Of a stretch of DNA of 64,000 bases, positions 50,929 to 59,262 are shown one piece after another. The position numbers were made by a program, and so were the translations under genes. The notes under the pieces are model-generated. The model saw only the letters and a program-made list of their open reading frames with translations, did no database searches and was not told the origin of the DNA. How positions within the stretch are numbered: the stretch's first letter is position 1; every line of letters begins with the position of its first letter. This DNA comes from Actinacidiphila paucisporea (lineage in GTDB: Bacteria; Actinomycetota; Actinomycetes; Streptomycetales; Streptomycetaceae). The stretch is from NCBI RefSeq assembly GCF_900142575.1, contig NZ_FRBI01000026.1:1-64000 (forward strand), written 5' to 3'.

Positions 50929-52092
50929 TCACACCCGCATCGGCTGCGGCGACTCCCGCCGCGACCCGTCGGGCCCGGGGTATTCGCGGATGATCTCGTA
51001 GCGCGTGTTGCGCTCGACCGGGCGGAATCCGGCGTCGCGGATGAGGTCGAGGATGTCGTCGCGGGTCAGCTTGTTCGGCGTGCCGTAGTCGTCCGCGTCG
51101 TGGGTGATCTTGTACTCGACGACCGAGCCGTCCATGTCGTCGGCGCCGTGGTTGAGGGCGAGCTGGGCCGTGGACAGGCCGTGCATGACCCAGAACACCT
51201 TCACGTGCGGCACGTTGTCGAAGAGCAGCCGGGAGACCGCGAAGGTCTTCAGCGCCTCGGCACCGGTGGCCATGGTGGTGCGGGCCTGGAGGGTGTTGCG
51301 GACCTTGCCGTCCTTCATGTCCACGAAGTCGTGCTGGTAGCGCAGCGGGATGAAGACCTGGAAGCCGCCGGTCTCGTCCTGGAGTTCGCGCAGCCGCAGG
51401 ACGTGGTCGACGCGGTGCCTGGGCTCCTCGATGTGGCCGTAGAGCATGGTGCAGGGCGTCTTGAGGCCCTTGGAGTGCGCCAGGCGGTGGATGCGGGACC
51501 AGTCCTCCCAGTGGGTGCGGTGGTCCACGATGTGCTGGCGTACTTCCCAGTCGAAGATCTCCGCGCCGCCGCCGGTGAGCGATTCGAGGCCGGCCTCGAT
51601 CAGCTCGTCGAGGATGTCGGAGGCGGACAGCCCCGAGATGGTCTCGAAGTGGTGGATCTCGGTGGCGGTGAAGGCCTTGAGCGAGACGTCGGGCAGCGCT
51701 TCCTTGAGCGCCTTGAGCGAGCGCGGGTAGTAGCGCCAGGGCAGCGTGGGGTGCAGGCCGTTGACGATGTGCAGCTCGGTGAGGCTGTCGGCCTCCATCG
51801 CCTTGGCCAGCCGCACGGCCTCCTCGATGCGCATCGTGTACGCGTCCTTCTCGCCGGGCTTGCGCTGGAAGGAGCAGTAGGCGCACGACGCGGTGCACAC
51901 GTTCGTCATGTTCAGGTGGCGGTTGACGTTGAAGTGGACCACGTCACCGTTCTTCTGCGTGCGCACGTGGTGCGCGAGCCCGCCCAGCCAGGCCAGGTCG
52001 TCGGACTCGTAGAGGGCGATGCCGTCCTCCCGGGTCAGCCGCTCGCCGGCGTAGACCTTCTCCTCCAGCTCCCGCTTGAGCCCCGCGTCCAT
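50929..52092 (-). CDS. mqnE: Aminofutalosine synthase MqnE
   Basis: 387 residues, radical SAM. Cys66, Cys70 and Cys73 in CTASCAYC bind the cluster; FNVNRHLNMTNVC and ELHIVNGLHPTLPWRYYPR are MqnE blocks. It joins 3-[(1-carboxyvinyl)oxy]benzoate, the MqnA product, to SAM-derived adenosyl radical to give aminofutalosine. It lies near mqnM, mqnP and mqnL on the same strand, separated by the frameshifted Lrp gene. Confidence 0.95.
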   Translation of the reverse strand: MDAGLKRELEEKVYAGERLTREDGIALYESDDLAWLGGLAHHVRTQKNGDVVHFNVNRHLNMTNVCTASCAYCSFQRKPGEKDAYTMRIEEAVRLAKAMEADSLTELHIVNGLHPTLPWRYYPRSLKALKEALPDVSLKAFTATEIHHFETISGLSASDILDELIEAGLESLTGGGAEIFDWEVRQHIVDHRTHWEDWSRIHRLAHSKGLKTPCTMLYGHIEEPRHRVDHVLRLRELQDETGGFQVFIPLRYQHDFVDMKDGKVRNTLQARTTMATGAEALKTFAVSRLLFDNVPHVKVFWVMHGLSTAQLALNHGADDMDGSVVEYKITHDADDYGTPNKLTRDDILDLIRDAGFRPVERNTRYEIIREYPGPDGSRRESPQPMRV

Positions 52093-52157
52093 GCGCTCCT
52101 CCTCCTGCCGGCTGCTGCCGGTTCCGACCGGTTCACGACCGGTTCACGACACTACGC

Positions 52158-52615
52158 TCAGGACTCCTCGGGCAGCGCGCCGACCCGGTTCTCCCACTTG
52201 GTGGACAGCACGATCGTGGTCCGGGTGCGCGCCACGCCCTTGTGGTGCCGGACAGCCGGCGGATGGTGTGCTCCAGCCCGTCGACGTCGCCGACCCTGAC
52301 CTTGAGCATGTACGAGTCGTCGCCGGCGATGAACCAGCAGTCCTCGATCTCGTCCAGGTCGCGCAGCCGGCCCGCCACGTCCTCGTGGTCGGCGGCGTCG
52401 CTGAGCTGGAGGCCGACCAGGGCGGTCACGCCGAGGCCCAGGGCGGCGGGCGCGACGGTGGCGCGGTAGCCGGTGATCACCCCGGCCTGTTCGAGGCGGT
52501 TGATGCGGTCGGTGACGCTGGGGCCCGACAGGCCCACCAGCCGGCCCAGCTCCGCGTAGGACGCCCGGCCGTTCTCGCGCAACGCCTGGATGAGCTGCCT
52601 GTCCACCGCGTCCAT
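52158..52615 (-). pseudogene. Lrp/AsnC-family regulator, frameshifted near the 3' end
   Basis: From ATG 52615 the frame encodes a typical Lrp/AsnC protein: helix-turn-helix DRQLIQALRENGRASYAELGRLVGLSGPSVTDRI, then the RAM domain up to EHTIRRLSG. At about 52244-52249 it shifts: the normal ending (HKGVARTRTTIVLSTKWENRVGALPEES) continues in another frame to 52158. One missing C in the CACCAC tract restores a 152-residue protein. Unrepaired, the product reads to 52133 with about 36 wrong residues, which would disrupt the last strand of the RAM domain. The neighbouring position beside mqnE and mqnM suggests a role in this region. Sequencing error is possible. Confidence 0.8.
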
Positions 52616-52665
52616 CAGTAGGGACCCTCCCGTTCGTGCCACGACTGCGCTGTCTGGACACGAAT

Positions 52666-53469
52666 CTAAGGCATGAACGGGTCAGTGCCCTGCGCATGTG
52701 GTCGTCCCGGCTCGGCCGCACCCGTCCCAGCAGCCGCACCGGCCTCATGCGCAGCACCACCCAGCTCGCCCCGCCAGCGGCGGTACAGCGTGTGCGGTAC
52801 GCCCGCCGCGTCGAGCACCCGGCCCGCGACGAAGTCCACCAGGTCCTGGATGTGGACCGCGCCCGTGTAGAAGGCCGGCGAGGCGGGCAGCACGATCGCG
52901 CCCGCGTCGTCGATTGCCACCAGGTGGCGCAGCGTCTGGCCGCCGAGCGGGGTCTCGCGGACCGCGACCACCAGCGGCCGCCGCTCCTTGAGCGTGACGC
53001 TCGCGGCCCGCTGGAGCAGGTCCTTGGACAGCCCGAGCGCCACCCCCGCCACGCACGCGGTGCTGGCCGGCACGATCAGCATGCCCTTGGCCGGGTACGA
53101 CCCGGAGGACGGTCCGGCGGCCAGGTCGCCGGCCGGCCAGTGGCGTACGCGCGACAGGTCGGCGGGCGGGTAGCGGTCCGGGGTGCCGTCGGCGCCGCGG
53201 GCCAGCAGCGCGGCCAGGTCCTCGCGCCAGTGCGCGTCACGGAAGCCGGCGCCGGTCTCGTCCAGCAGGGTCAGCCTGGCCGCCCGGCTGACGACCAGGT
53301 CGACGTCCTCGCCGGCGTGCAGCAGGGCGCGCAGCACGGCGGCGGCATAGGGCGTGCCCGAGGCCCCGGAGACGCCGACCACCCACGGGGCGCGCGTGCG
53401 GTCCCGCGGGGCGCGGCCCGCGAGGCCGTCCGGGGTGCCGTCATCCGGGAAGTCGGGGAAGTCGTCCAC
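52666..53469 (-). CDS. mqnM: Flavin prenyltransferase MqnM (UbiX family)
   Basis: 267 residues. WVVGVSGASGTPYAAAVLRALL is the UbiX FMN-binding start, GMLIVPASTACVAGVALGLSKDLLQRAASVTLKERRPLVVAVRETPLG holds the conserved prenyl-site residues. It makes prenylated FMN for the UbiD-family decarboxylase MqnL. GTG 53469 is the likely start; about 25 residues precede the fold and an Ala/Gly-rich tail of about 28 follows it. In the futalosine pathway of Streptomyces this homologue is called MqnM. Confidence 0.88.
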   Translation of the reverse strand: MDDFPDFPDDGTPDGLAGRAPRDRTRAPWVVGVSGASGTPYAAAVLRALLHAGEDVDLVVSRAARLTLLDETGAGFRDAHWREDLAALLARGADGTPDRYPPADLSRVRHWPAGDLAAGPSSGSYPAKGMLIVPASTACVAGVALGLSKDLLQRAASVTLKERRPLVVAVRETPLGGQTLRHLVAIDDAGAIVLPASPAFYTGAVHIQDLVDFVAGRVLDAAGVPHTLYRRWRGELGGAAHEAGAAAGTGAAEPGRPHAQGTDPFMP

Positions 53470-53572
53470 GCCGACGAGCGTAACCGGACGGCGGTGGCGC
53501 CGCCGAAGCGGGAACCGGGTGCGGGCGGCCGGCGTTCTCATGGAGAAGGGCGCGGGACTCAGGGGGGTTTTC

Positions 53573-54217
53573 GTGGCATATGGACAGACCGCGGCTCGGG
53601 CCGCGCGGCCGCGGGCCGGTGTGGTCGACACGCTGCTCGCGCCGCTGCGCGCCGGCAGCCGGGTGGCCGGCGCGGCGGCGCTGATGGTGGGCTGGCTCGC
53701 GCTGTTGTGGATCATCGAGGGTGTCAACGCGGTGAGCGGCCAGCGGCTCGACACCTTCGGCATCACCCCGCGCAAGGGCAGCGAGCTGCTGGACATCGTG
53801 CCCGCCGCCTTCATGCACGTCGGCTTCGCCCATCTCATGTCGAACAGCCTGCCGTTGCTCGTGCTGGGCTTCATCGCCGCGCTGCGCGGCATAGGCCGCT
53901 ATCTCGCGGTGGCGTTCACCATCATGGTGATCAGCGGCCTCGGGGTGTGGCTGGTCGCCCCCGCGCACACCACCACGCTGGGCGCGTCCGGGCTGATATT
54001 CGGTCTGTTCGGCTATCTGCTGAGCCGCGGCTTCGCGGACCGGCGACCGCTGGACGTCGTCGTCGGCCTGGTCGTCGGCGTGCTCTACGGCTCCATCCTG
54101 TGGGGCGTGCTGCCGACGGCCGACGGGGTGTCCTGGCAGGCGCATCTGTTCGGGCTGGTCGGCGGGGTGGTCGCGGCGTTCCTCTTCCGCGAGCGCACGG
54201 TCGCCGTGTCCGCCTGA
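53573..54217 (+). CDS. Rhomboid-family intramembrane serine protease
   Basis: 214 residues from GTG 53573 (AGGGGGG 5 bases upstream); ATG 53540 would add 11 residues but lacks a ribosome site. Six membrane helices are predicted. The catalytic Ser lies in LGASGLIFG, the catalytic His in WQAHLFGLVGG, and the oxyanion-region HLMSN (HxxxN) in the second helix, so the enzyme appears active. It cleaves membrane proteins within the bilayer; its substrate is unknown. It is divergent from mqnM by about 100 bases. Confidence 0.88.
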   Translation: MAYGQTAARAARPRAGVVDTLLAPLRAGSRVAGAAALMVGWLALLWIIEGVNAVSGQRLDTFGITPRKGSELLDIVPAAFMHVGFAHLMSNSLPLLVLGFIAALRGIGRYLAVAFTIMVISGLGVWLVAPAHTTTLGASGLIFGLFGYLLSRGFADRRPLDVVVGLVVGVLYGSILWGVLPTADGVSWQAHLFGLVGGVVAAFLFRERTVAVSA

Positions 54218-54479
54218 CCGTCCTCCCCAGGACTCCACCGGCCTCCCCGGGACTCCGGCCGGCCGCCGCCGGACGCACCGCCGCCGAACGTGTCGCCGCC
54301 CGCCCGCCTGTTGCCGGATTCCGGCAGCGCGGGTCACCGCAAGTCGGCCGGGAAACCCCGCGAGATCACAGCGTCCGCACAGCTACTCTTCAGTCACCCC
54401 CACACCGACAGCCCGTACCCACCGTTCACACCGTTTCCGCGATCTGCTCGCGACGTCCTAGGAGTTCGTCATCAACACC

Positions 54480-55694
54480 ATGCGCAAGGGTCTCGCCGCA
54501 GCCGGAGTGGTCGCGCTGATAACCGCCGGGGCGGCCGCCTGCGGCACCGGGGAGCCCAGCACCCCGCAGGGCAAGGTCAACAACGCCTTCACCAAGCTCG
54601 GCGAGCAGAAGTCGGTGACGATCGGGCTGTCCTTCGACGGCACCCCGGACCAGATATTCGCGGCGCTCAAGGACCAGGACGACTTCAAGCGCGCCGACGC
54701 CGACATGCTCGCCGGCCTGCGCGTCAGGACGTCGTTCAGCTCCGGCAAGCCGCTCGCCGAGCTCACGGGCAACGACAAGACCACCTCCTTCGGCCTCGAA
54801 GTAGCCGGTGGCGCCTCGGCCAAGTCCGACGGCAAGACGCTGGTCGGGCTGCGCTCGGTGGACCAGAAGGCGTACGTCCGGGTGGACATCAAGGGCCTCG
54901 CCGCGCTGGACACCACCGGTGACGCGGGCCTGTCCGACCTCAACGGCATGCTGGGCTCGGTCGACAACCTGCCGTCCTCGTTCGGCTCGCTCAAGACGCT
55001 CGTGAAGGGCGGCTGGGTCTCGATCGACCCCACGGCCTTCGCGGACTTCGCCAAGACCCTGGGCAGCGACTCGGGCAGCGACTCCGGCGACTCGGGCAGC
55101 GCCGGCTCCGGCGACTCCCCGCTGAGCGGTTTCGGCCTGCCCTCCGGCCTGCCGACCGGGCTGCCGACCGACCTCGGGAAGAAGACCTTCGCCCAACTGC
55201 TCGCCCCGCTCCAGCAGTCGCTCGCCAAGGACGCGACGATCACCGACCTCGGGACGAAGGACGGCGCCGACCACCTCAAGGTCAGCGTCCCGGCCCGGGC
55301 GCTCGCCAAGGACTTGGAGAGCAGCCTCGGTTCGCTGACCAAGGAGCTGCCCGGCGACCTGAAGAAGAGCCTGGCCGACGTGCCGAACAAGACGGTGGCG
55401 CTGGACGTCGCCGTCAAGGGCGGCGAGCTGGAGCATGTCAGCGTCGACCTTGCGCAGTTCGACGACACCATCCACGGCACGCTGCCGCTGGGCCTGTCCG
55501 TCGAGGGCGGCGCCGACCCGGTCAAGGCGCCGTCCGGCGCTCAGCAGCTCAACCCGCAGGACCTGATGGGCGCGCTGATGTCGCAGATAGGCGACCTCAA
55601 GGTGACGGCCGACAAGTTCGGCTCCGGCACGGCTGACGGGTCCGACGCCTTCCCCGGCCTGAACATGGACCTCAGCGGGCTCGACGGCAGCTGA
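54480..55694 (+). CDS. Secreted lipoprotein of unknown function
   Basis: 404 residues with a short signal and lipobox ITAGAAAC (Cys21). The mature protein is hydrophilic, with a Ser/Gly/Asp repeat near 190-215 and a Gly/Leu/Pro patch after it. Two similar halves around 40-130 and 235-340 (GKTLVGL, VALDVAVKGGEL) suggest a LppX/LprG-like or sensor fold, but I cannot assign a family. The only close ribosome site, AGGAG at 54460, is 15 bases from ATG 54480, but only 6 from an in-frame ATC at 54471. It lies between a rhomboid and convergent mqnP. Confidence 0.8.
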   Translation: MRKGLAAAGVVALITAGAAACGTGEPSTPQGKVNNAFTKLGEQKSVTIGLSFDGTPDQIFAALKDQDDFKRADADMLAGLRVRTSFSSGKPLAELTGNDKTTSFGLEVAGGASAKSDGKTLVGLRSVDQKAYVRVDIKGLAALDTTGDAGLSDLNGMLGSVDNLPSSFGSLKTLVKGGWVSIDPTAFADFAKTLGSDSGSDSGDSGSAGSGDSPLSGFGLPSGLPTGLPTDLGKKTFAQLLAPLQQSLAKDATITDLGTKDGADHLKVSVPARALAKDLESSLGSLTKELPGDLKKSLADVPNKTVALDVAVKGGELEHVSVDLAQFDDTIHGTLPLGLSVEGGADPVKAPSGAQQLNPQDLMGALMSQIGDLKVTADKFGSGTADGSDAFPGLNMDLSGLDGS

Positions 55695-55721
55695 TCCGCA
55701 CCAGCACGGCGGGACCCGCCC

Positions 55722-55755
55722 GCGCGGCCCGGCGCCTCAGGTGCCGAGGCCGCGC
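55722..55755. terminator. Hairpin embedded in the 3' end of mqnP
   Basis: A 15-bp stem (55722-55736 with 55740-55755, one G-U pair, one bulged A) has the mqnP stop complement TCA (55737-55739) as its loop. It lies between the convergent lipoprotein and mqnP genes. Confidence 0.65.
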
Positions 55756-56666
55756 GCGAGCAGGTCGAGGAGCGCGAAGACGAAGAGCGTGATGCCGATC
55801 ACGCCGTTGACGGTGAAGAAGGCCCGGTTGAGCCGGCTCAGGTCGTGCGGCCGGACGATGGAGTGCTCGTAGAGGAAGGCCCCGGCGACCACCGCCAGGC
55901 CCGCCCACCAGAAGCCGCCCGCGTGGGTGGCCGCTCCGTACCAGACGAGCAGGGCCGTGGTGACGGCGTGGCAGAACCGGGCGCCGTGCAGCGCGGCGGG
56001 GATGCCGAAGCGGGCCGGCACCGACTTCACGCCGTGCGCCCGGTCGGCGGCCACGTCCTGGCAGCCGAAGATCAGGTCGAAGCCGCCGATCCACACGCCG
56101 ACGGCGAGGCCGAGCACCACCGGCTGCCAGGCCCAGGACCCGGTCACCGCGAGCCAGGCCCCTATCGGGCCCATCGCCTGGGCCACGCCGAGGATCGCGT
56201 GCGGGAAGTTCGTGAAGCGCTTGCCGTACGGGTAGACCACCATCGGCACCACCGCGACCGGCGCGAGGGCCAGGCACAGCGGGTTGAGCAGTGCGGCGGC
56301 GCCCAGGAAGACCGCGACGGCGATCAGCGCGCCGGTCCACGCGGACCGTACCGACAGGGCGCCGGTGACCAGTTCACGGTTCGCGGTACGCGGGTTGCGG
56401 GCGTCGATCTCCCGGTCGATGATCCGGTTGCAGGCCATCGCGAAGGTGCGCAGGCCCACCATCGCCACGGTGATCAGCAGCAGTTCGCCCCAGTGCACCG
56501 AGCCGTCGTCGCGGAACATCGCGGTGAGCGCGGCGATGTAGGCGAAGGGCAGTGCGAAGACCGAGTGCTCGATCATCACCAGCCGCAGGAAGGCCTTGAC
56601 CCGGCTGTCGGGGCTCGGGCTCGGCTGCGGTCCGAACAGGTCCCGGGTGGCGGATTCCGCACTCAC
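55737..56666 (-). CDS. mqnP: Menaquinone biosynthesis prenyltransferase MqnP
   Basis: 309 residues of the UbiA superfamily, with about eight membrane helices. The two aspartate-rich loops are MACNRIIDREIDARNPRTANRELV (NxxxD) and GCQDVAADRAHGVKSVPARFG (DxxxD). It attaches the polyprenyl chain to the dihydroxynaphthoate-type intermediate in the membrane. The GTG at 56666 overlaps the mqnL TGA as GTGA, so the two are coupled. Confidence 0.92.
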   Translation of the reverse strand: MSAESATRDLFGPQPSPSPDSRVKAFLRLVMIEHSVFALPFAYIAALTAMFRDDGSVHWGELLLITVAMVGLRTFAMACNRIIDREIDARNPRTANRELVTGALSVRSAWTGALIAVAVFLGAAALLNPLCLALAPVAVVPMVVYPYGKRFTNFPHAILGVAQAMGPIGAWLAVTGSWAWQPVVLGLAVGVWIGGFDLIFGCQDVAADRAHGVKSVPARFGIPAALHGARFCHAVTTALLVWYGAATHAGGFWWAGLAVVAGAFLYEHSIVRPHDLSRLNRAFFTVNGVIGITLFVFALLDLLARGLGT

Positions 56667-58114
56667 AGGCCGTACTCCCTCCATCGGCGGTCGACCTTCG
56701 CCGCCGTCTCCGGGTCGGAGAGCACCATCTCCGGCCAGCCCCCGTCCCGCGTGTAGCCCTCCTCGGGCAGTTTGCGGGTCGCGTCGATCCCGGCCTTGCC
56801 GCCCCAGAACTGCTGGTAGGAGGCGTGGTCCAGGTGGTCGACGGGTCCTTCCACGACGGTCAGGTCGCGGGAGTAGTCGGTGTTGCCCAGCGCCCGCCAG
56901 GCGACCTCGTGCAGGTCGTGGACGTCGCAGTCGGCGTCCACCACGACGATCAGCTTGGTGAGCGACATCATGTGAGCGCCCCAGACGGCGTGCATCGTCT
57001 TCTGGGCGTGCTTGGGATATTTCTTGTCGATCGAGACGATCGCGCAGTTGTGGAAACCGCCCGCCTCGGGCAGGTGGTAGTCCACGATGTCCGGCACGAT
57101 GATCTTGAGCAGTGGCAGGAAGAAGCGCTCGGTGGCCCGCCCCAGCGGCCCGTCCTCGGTCGGCGGCCGGCCCACCACCAGCGACTGGAAGACCGGCCGC
57201 TTGCGCATCGTCACGCACTCGACGGTCAGCGCGGGGAAGGGCTCCTGCGGGGTGTAGAAGCCGGTGTGGTCGCCGAACGGCCCCTCGGGCAGCGTCTTGC
57301 CGGGCTCCAGCCAGCCCTCGATCACCACCTCGGCCTGCGCGGGCACCTGGAGCGGCACGGTCTTGCAGTCGACCAGCTCGACCCGCTTGCCCTGCACGAA
57401 GCCGGCGAAGAGGTATTCGTCGATGTCGCCCGGCAGCGGCGCGGTCGCGGCATAGGTGACGGCGGGCGGGCAGCCGAAGGCGATGGCGACCGGCAGCCGC
57501 TCGCCGCGGCGCTGCGCGACCTGGTAGTGGTTGCGGCTGTCCTTGTGGATCTGCCAGTGCATGCCGATGGTGCGCCGGTCGTGCCGCTGGAGCCGGTAGA
57601 GGCCCAGGTTGCGGACGCCGCTCTCCGGGTCCTTCGTGTGGGTCAGGCCCAGGTTGAAGAACGAGCCGCCGTCCTGCGGCCAGGTGAACAGCGCGGGCAG
57701 CGCGTCGAGGTCGACGTCGTCGCCGGTCAGCACGACCTCCTGCACGGGGGCGTCCTTGACCTTCTTCGGCGGCACGTGCACCATCCCGGCCAGCTTGCCG
57801 AAGGCCTCCCGCACCCCGACGAAGCCGTGCGGCAGTTCGGGCTTGAGCAGGCCGGCGATCTTCTCGCCGATGTCGCCGTACGCGGTCAGGCCGAGCGCTT
57901 TGAGCAGCCGCCGGTCGGTGCCGTAGACATTCATCGCCAGCGGCGCGACCGAGCCCCGCACGTTCTCGAAGAGCAGTGCGGGGCCACCGGACTTGTTGAC
58001 CCGGTCGGTGATCTCGCCGACCTCCAGGTACGGGTCGACCTCGGCGGTGATCCGCCGCAGGTCGCCCTCCTTCTCCAGCGCCCGGAGGAACGAGCGGAGA
58101 TCGTCGTAAGCCAT
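56663..58114 (-). CDS. mqnL: UbiD-family decarboxylase MqnL
   Basis: 483 residues, prenyl-FMN-dependent decarboxylase. The N-terminal MAYDDLRSFLRALEKEGDLRRI is normal for UbiD; EGPFGDHTGFYTPQEPFP holds the catalytic Glu region (E-x-P-F-G-D), and IVSIDKKYPKHAQKTMHAVWGAHMM is a family block. It removes the ring carboxyl of the prenylated intermediate in the late futalosine pathway. It needs prenyl-FMN from MqnM. Coupled to mqnP by a 4-base overlap. Confidence 0.93.
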   Translation of the reverse strand: MAYDDLRSFLRALEKEGDLRRITAEVDPYLEVGEITDRVNKSGGPALLFENVRGSVAPLAMNVYGTDRRLLKALGLTAYGDIGEKIAGLLKPELPHGFVGVREAFGKLAGMVHVPPKKVKDAPVQEVVLTGDDVDLDALPALFTWPQDGGSFFNLGLTHTKDPESGVRNLGLYRLQRHDRRTIGMHWQIHKDSRNHYQVAQRRGERLPVAIAFGCPPAVTYAATAPLPGDIDEYLFAGFVQGKRVELVDCKTVPLQVPAQAEVVIEGWLEPGKTLPEGPFGDHTGFYTPQEPFPALTVECVTMRKRPVFQSLVVGRPPTEDGPLGRATERFFLPLLKIIVPDIVDYHLPEAGGFHNCAIVSIDKKYPKHAQKTMHAVWGAHMMSLTKLIVVVDADCDVHDLHEVAWRALGNTDYSRDLTVVEGPVDHLDHASYQQFWGGKAGIDATRKLPEEGYTRDGGWPEMVLSDPETAAKVDRRWREYGL

Positions 58115-58149
58115 GCCGCCAAGTCTCGCATCCCGCTCCGACAGGTTCG

Positions 58150-59262
58150 TCAGACCCCGGCGTAGGAGTGCTTGCCGCTGACGAAGATGTTCACGCCGTA
58201 GTAGTTGAACAGGAAGCAGCCGAAGGCGACCAGCGCCAGATACGCCGCCTTGCGGCCCTTCCAGCCGGCCGTGGCGCGGGCGTGCAGGTAGCAGGCGTAG
58301 GCCACCCACGTGATGAACGCCCAGGTCTCCTTCGGGTCCCAGCCCCAGTAGCGGCCCCATGCGGCCTGCGCCCAGATCGCGCCCGCGATGATGGTGAACG
58401 TCCACAGCGGGAAGACCAGGGCGTTCATGCGGTAGGCGAACTTGTCCAGGCTCGCCGCGGACGGCAGCCGGCGCATGATGTCGCCCCAGCGGCCGTCGGT
58501 CGCCTTGCCCGCGGTGACGGCGACCTCGTAGTGGTCGCGGAAGAGGAAGAGCATCGTGCCGACCGCGGCCAGGTAGAAGATCGCGCCGGAGATGATCGCG
58601 CACGAGACGTGGATCCACAGCCAGTACGAGTGCAGCGCGGGCACCAGCTGCTCGCTGGAGGTGTAGAGCACCGACAGGGCCAGGCCCAGGTCGAGCAGCA
58701 CCGTGGTGGTCAGGAACAGCCCGATCCAGCGGACGTCCTTCTTCAGCGCCAGCAGCAGCAGGTACGTGCCCACGGCGACCGCGCCGAAGGTGGTGGAGAA
58801 CTCGTACATGTTGCCCCAGGGGGCGCGCTGCACGGAGGCGGCGCGGAAGGCGACACCCGAGGCGTGCAGCAGCCAGGCGAGCACCGTGAAGGACACCGCG
58901 ATACGGCCGTAGCGGTCGCCCTTCTCGTCGCCGCCCGCGGCGCCGGGGCCGTCCGCGATGCCGCGGTCGCTGGCCGAGGCGCGGGTGACGACCGCGGGGC
59001 GCTCCAGGGTGACCGTGCTGCCCGCCGCCGTCTTCACGGTGACCTGCCGGGCCGCCTTCTGCTTCGCCGCCTCGGCTTCGGCCTCCTTGGCCTGCGCCTC
59101 CTCGATGAGCGCCGCGGACTGCACGGCGATCTTGCTGCGCCCGCCGAAGACCCACTCCGCGAGGTGCGCGAGGAAGGCGAGGGCGTAGACGAACATCGCC
59201 GACCGGATGAGGTAGTTGCTGTTGTTCGCGAAGTTCTCGTTGACCGCGGCAGCGATGTTCAC
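58150..59262 (-). CDS. ccsB: Cytochrome c biogenesis protein CcsB/ResC (CcsA family)
   Basis: 370 residues of the System II haem lyase with about eight helices. The WWD haem-handling domain WGRYWGWDPKETWAFITW is complete and the histidines before and after it (HSYWLWIHVS, HARATAG) are present. An Ala/Glu/Lys-rich helical loop (EAQAKEAEAEAAKQKAAR) is inserted after the first helix. GTG 59262 overlaps the resB stop by GTGA. With ResB it exports haem and attaches it to apocytochrome c outside the membrane. Confidence 0.93.
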   Translation of the reverse strand: MNIAAAVNENFANNSNYLIRSAMFVYALAFLAHLAEWVFGGRSKIAVQSAALIEEAQAKEAEAEAAKQKAARQVTVKTAAGSTVTLERPAVVTRASASDRGIADGPGAAGGDEKGDRYGRIAVSFTVLAWLLHASGVAFRAASVQRAPWGNMYEFSTTFGAVAVGTYLLLLALKKDVRWIGLFLTTTVLLDLGLALSVLYTSSEQLVPALHSYWLWIHVSCAIISGAIFYLAAVGTMLFLFRDHYEVAVTAGKATDGRWGDIMRRLPSAASLDKFAYRMNALVFPLWTFTIIAGAIWAQAAWGRYWGWDPKETWAFITWVAYACYLHARATAGWKGRKAAYLALVAFGCFLFNYYGVNIFVSGKHSYAGV

